64,000 nucleotides of DNA, from positions 15,268,922 through 15,332,921 of the forward strand of contig CM030711.1 of assembly GCA_017979445.1 (NCBI GenBank), read 5' to 3'. The stretch is from Akebia trifoliata. Taxonomy: Eukaryota > Streptophyta > Magnoliopsida > Ranunculales > Lardizabalaceae. The notes below the pieces were generated by a model. It was not told the DNA's origin. It worked only from the letters and a program-made list of their open reading frames with translations, and did not search any database. The first letter of the stretch is position 1, and every line of letters begins with the position of its first letter. Shown here one piece after another: positions 60,333-64,000 of this stretch. Position numbers and translations under genes: made by a program.

Positions 60333-61230
60333 TATGATTCAAGCAAAGCTGGAGTCTCGTTTCTCGGACTCTAGCTAAGGTATACAGGAACTTAAACAAT
60401 CTTTTTAAAATTGGAGTCTCGTTTCTCGGACTCAAACTAAGGTTTATAGACACTTCAAAAAACCTATTTATTCTATGATTTAAAAAGTTGGAGTCTCGTC
60501 TCTCGAACTCGAATCTAGGTTTGTTGGCACTTCCAAAAATCTACTCCTTCTATGATTCAAAAAGTTGGAGTCTCGTTTCTCGAACTCGAACTTAGGTTTG
60601 TAGGCACTCCAAAAAGCCTACTCATTCTCTGATTCAAAAAGTTAGAGTCTCGTTTCTCAGACTCGAACTTAGGTTTATAAGCACTTCAAAAAGCCTATTC
60701 ATTATATGATTTAAAAAGTTAGAGTCTCGTTTCTCGGACTCGAACTTAGGTTTATAGGTACTTCAAAAAGACTACTCATTCTATGATTTAAAAAGTTGGA
60801 GTCTCGTTTCTTAGACTCGAACTTAGGTTTGTAGGCACTTCAAAAAGCCTATTCATTCTATGATTCAAAGTTGGAGTCTCGTTTCTCGGACTCGAACTTA
60901 GGTTTGTAGGTACTTCAAAAATCCTATTCATTCTATGATTCAAAAAGTTGGAGTCTCATTTCTCGGACTCGAACTTAGGTTTGTAGGCACTTTAAAAAGC
61001 CTATTCATTCTACGATTAAAAAAATTGGAGTCTCGTTTCTCAGACTCGAACTTAGGTTTATAAGCACTTCAAAAATCCCACTCATTCTATGATTCAAAAA
61101 GTTGGAGTCTCGTTTCTCGGACTCGAACTTAGGTTTGTAGGCACTTCAAAAAGCCTATTCATTCTATGATTCAAAAAGTTGGAATCTTGTTTCTCAGACT
61201 CGAACTTACTAAGCCACGTTTCTCGTACTT
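60333..61230 (+). repeat. 77-bp minisatellite, about 12 copies
   Basis: The anchor GTTGGAGTCTCGTTTCTCGG starts at 60487, 60564, 60641, 60718, 60795, 60870, 60947, 61024, 61101 and 61178, so the period is exactly 77 with one 75-base step. Two more diverged copies precede. Each unit carries GAGTC...GACTC as an inverted pair, then GAACTTAGGTTTGTAGGCAC and TTCAAAAAGCC. Non-coding, inside the family B internal region. Confidence 0.95.
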
Positions 61231-61879
61231 AGATTTATAGGAACTTAAACAATCCTATTAATCGAGCTCAAAATTTGAAATTTTGGGCCTTTATTGGCTT
61301 ATCATGCATCTGGATTCATAATTATCATTGGACTTCATCGGACTTCTAAGTAAGATTTTTCTTTTTATCATGTGATTAAGAACAAAACTTTAGAATTATA
61401 TGACTTTCAAAAAATGCCCCTAGTTTCAAGGTTGACTTTAATTGGAACTTGACTATGAGACTGATGGAGTAGATTACGCCTGAAAAATATGAACTCTGAT
61501 GTATGACAGATAGAAGAATTGACATTCCCTTAAATTTAAGACTCTTAAGATTGTCATATGTGTAATAAGGAATTCGATCATTTTCTTTTGAGAAATGTTT
61601 AAGCTGAACTTAAAAAATCTTGATAAATATTAGAATAGAAGATCTTTCTCTTCAAAGTGGTTGATGAATCTACATCTTCCATTAGCGAATACTTGAACAA
61701 GTAAACATACTTTTGAAGATCCTACAATGTTCAAGATGACTTCTAATTTTTTTAACTTCAACATTATCTTCATCGGATGTGAGCTCTTGGTTGAAAAACG
61801 AATATTATAGCTTGAATGGTTCTGCATTTTCTAATTTCTGCACAAGCTTCCTTTTGAATTTTTCTTCTTGATAGGACCT

Positions 61880-62105
61880 TTCCTTCCATTTGATGATGCC
61901 CTAATTTTTTCCTAGATCGCCTCTTCAGGTTTTCAATCTAGCGAACTTTATTATTTTTTTTTCTGATGATGCCTTGATTTTTTCCTAGGTCACATTTTCA
62001 GGTTTTCAACCTAACAGACTTTCTTTTTTATGGTTATGCCCTAAATTTTGCCTAAGTCGCATTTTCGGATTTTCGACTTAGCGGGTTTATCTTTTTTTTT
62101 TTATG
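61880..62105 (+). repeat. Short tandem repeat, about three copies
   Basis: The block GATGATGCC(C/T)T(A/G)ATTTTTTCC, TAG(A/G)TCGC, TTTTCAGGTTTTCAA and CTAGCGAAC(T/A)TT repeats about every 70-75 bases. A diverged set occurs at 43120-43325 in the other family B element. Confidence 0.75.
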
Positions 62106-62234
62106 ATCTTGAATAATCAACTCGATAACTTCTTGGTTCCCTACACCTTAACCGAGTCAATTAGCATTCAGGAGGACTTAATAGGTGGACTTAGGATATG
62201 GTTTAGAAAGAAAAGATATAAGGCTCAACTTCCC

Positions 62235-62370
62235 AAAATGCCCCTAGTTTAATATTCTCTCTTTTCTGTCAATTATTTTGATTTTTTCTAAATGCCCCTA
62301 GTTTGGCATTCTTTTCTTTCTATCAATTCTTTTGATTTTTTTCTAATGCCTTTAGTTTGGCATTCTTTTC
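62235..62370 (+). repeat. Short tandem repeat, ~60-bp period
   Basis: AATGCCCCTAGTTTGGCATT followed by CTTTTCTTTCTATCAATT and TTTTGATTTTTTCT repeats nearly three times. Confidence 0.75.
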
Positions 62371-62585
62371 TTTTGAACATTTTAATATGAGATTTTTCTT
62401 TTAGATGACACTTTCCTTAAGAGAATACATTTTTTTTTGCATGACCGGGCCTGAAGTAACTTCTCAGGTTGCCTACGTACCCCAAATTTTTTTTTTCTTT
62501 TGGGATCAAGTCAAAACGTAATTCATACTAAGATTCCCTCCCAATGTTAGTCGATGTGATTTAGAAAGAAGAGGCTATTGATTTT

Positions 62586-64000
62586 TGAAAGCGCCCTCGA
62601 TCTGCGGGGTGCGCGGATCCGCTTTTGACTCTTGAGGTTTGGGAGTCGCCACCTAGTTATTGTGGTCTAGGAACCAAACTGGCTCTAACATGGATAAAAA
62701 GAACTAATCCACCACAAAAAATCTGAATTCGGGGATCATGTTACGGGGTTGGAAGGTGTTAGGCACCAACTCCGCCCGACCAAAGCCAGTCTCTACTAAC
62801 TTTTCAAATATATCACATTGCTAAACACCTAGATAAAAATAAAAAAATTACATACCTTTCCGATAGCAAGGATTTTGTTCCCTCAGATATGACAAAAAGA
62901 GCTCCTTGTACTGTACTCCCTTACTTCGTTCTGTCTCCAGATTTGACTTCGGATCTCCTAGATCAAGGTATCTCCTTGTTTTTGGATCTAAACTCTTCAA
63001 GTTTGTTGTGGATTTGGGGGTATTTTTGGAGGGATTTTAGGTATTTTCTAGACTAAAATTGAAGGAGGGATGTTAGGTAAGGAGTTGGGGCTCCAAAACT
63101 AGGGTTTATGGGGGGCTAGGGGAGCTTCTAGACCTACTTCTCTTAGGGTTTATGATTTGATCCGAAAATAGGGTGTGAGCACCTCTATTTATAGAATTTT
63201 TTTAAGGGTGATTTGGATAGAGTTAGTGTTTAATTAGAGATCTTTTAATTAGAGTTGTGTTTTAGTTAAAATTGTTTTAGGTAGAATTGTGTTTTAATTA
63301 GAATTTTTTAGGTAGAATTGTTTTTAAGTTAAAACTCTATTAGATAGAGTTATTATTTAATTAGAATTCTATTATGACTTTTGGTCTTATTTGATTGACT
63401 TTTAATGTTTTGACTTTAGTCTTAATTGATTGACTTTTAATATTTTGACTTCAGTCTTGCTTAATTGACTTTAATTTTGACTTTAGTCTCACTTGATTGA
63501 CTTTAATTTACTTTGACTACAGTCTTGCTTGATTGACTTTAAATTTTTGGAGAACCCCCTTCCATTATTTCTTTAATTCTTTGGACCCCCAAATGGGGGG
63601 GTCCTTAAAGAAATATCCCACGAACCCTCAACAATTTTACCCGAAAGTCCGATTGATCGATTTTTTAATTCAAAATTTTAAATTAATTTCATCAATGTTT
63701 CACTTTAATTATTTAATATTTTATTTATTAATTTCAGAATTTTTTAATTATGAAAATTGTGAAATTACCATTTTACCCTCGGAGAGGACTTTTCACGTTT
63801 TAAGTCGGTTTTTAATGTTCTAGGATGTTTTAGAATCGATTTTTCGTAAGGAATTCAATGGAAAATTTATTTTGTGTTATTTATGAAATTTTTTGTGTAA
63901 AATGATTGTGAATTTTATGAGGGGCATTTTCATAATTTTGTCAAATTCTGTTAAAATTGGTGAAATGATTTATTTGGTTCCGATTTGTTATTTTATGTGT
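62586..64000 (+). repeat. 3' LTR of the family B element (cut by window)
   Basis: Collinear with 58087 to about 59470, with small indels. The first ~95 bases agree at about 90% by eye. The predicted end is near 64300, outside the window. Confidence 0.85.

Larger units (their letters stand above)
58087..64000 (+). mobile_element. Large non-coding LTR element (LARD-like), family B
   Basis: The 5' LTR (58087-59792) and a 3' LTR starting at 62586 share TGAAAGCGCCCTCGATC and stay collinear for at least 1.4 kb, to the window end. The internal region (59793-62585, 2.8 kb) has no gag or pol. It holds a 77-bp minisatellite and two other short-period repeats. A purine run AGAAAGAAGAGG lies shortly before the 3' LTR. 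No standard Met-type primer site follows the 5' LTR. The element is inserted in the copia reverse transcriptase after CATTG (58082-58086), so CATTG is predicted beyond the 3' LTR, outside the window. It depends on another element for movement. Confidence 0.85.

Noticed and set aside
60333..61230. CRISPR-like regular array
   Set aside because: The whole 77-base unit repeats, with no unique spacers, in plant LTR-element DNA.

Overview
This is plant nuclear DNA, most likely from a eudicot. It is AT-rich, gene-poor and full of transposable elements. The plant assignment rests on a type I (M-gamma) MADS-box gene, Ty1/copia and LTR retrotransposon remains, a tRNA-derived SINE, hAT, CACTA and TRIM elements, and MITEs flanked by TA microsatellites. 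I see no bacterial-style operons, rRNA, functional tRNA or CRISPR. Only two genes look intact: a small intronless gene for an 81-residue protein (11007-11252, +) and an AGL80-like MADS-box gene (19736-20491, -). Nearly everything else is transposon-derived.

Layout. 1-8.3 kb is a cluster of elements inserted in (TA)n runs. It holds a 5.9-kb element with inverted arms (188-6083), smaller MITEs (6430-6810, 7935-8291; another at 16114-16479) and many short foldback modules. Inside the large element are an LTR-like fragment and a solo LTR of family A (2189-4625). 8.36-12.97 kb holds a TRIM with target duplication (8361-9216), a hAT-like MITE (9565-10023), the small gene, a hAT element with a perfect 8-bp duplication (11740-12551) and a SINE. 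13-19.7 kb is mostly unremarkable. The MADS gene follows; about 0.65 kb upstream of it starts an 8-kb array of six units of about 1.3 kb (21.19-29.20 kb).

30-36.3 kb contains one family A solo LTR nested inside another, with a perfect 5-bp duplication. 36.3-48.25 kb is a pile of old non-coding LTR elements (families B and D), with a reverse-oriented family A solo LTR at 38165-41156. 48.25-48.81 kb is a single copy of the sequence that makes up the 1.3-kb array, followed directly by a CACTA terminus. 51.67-58.09 kb is a decayed Ty1/copia element broken by a family D solo LTR (55768-57897) and by a large non-coding LTR element (58087 to beyond the window end) that carries a 77-bp minisatellite.

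The most interesting points are the 1.3-kb array beside an imprinting-class MADS gene, whose repeat junction lies inside a hAT element; the (TA)n-flanked element family spanning 0.36 to 5.9 kb; and the nested-insertion history readable from target-site duplications. All boundaries were read by eye. No alignment or database search was run.
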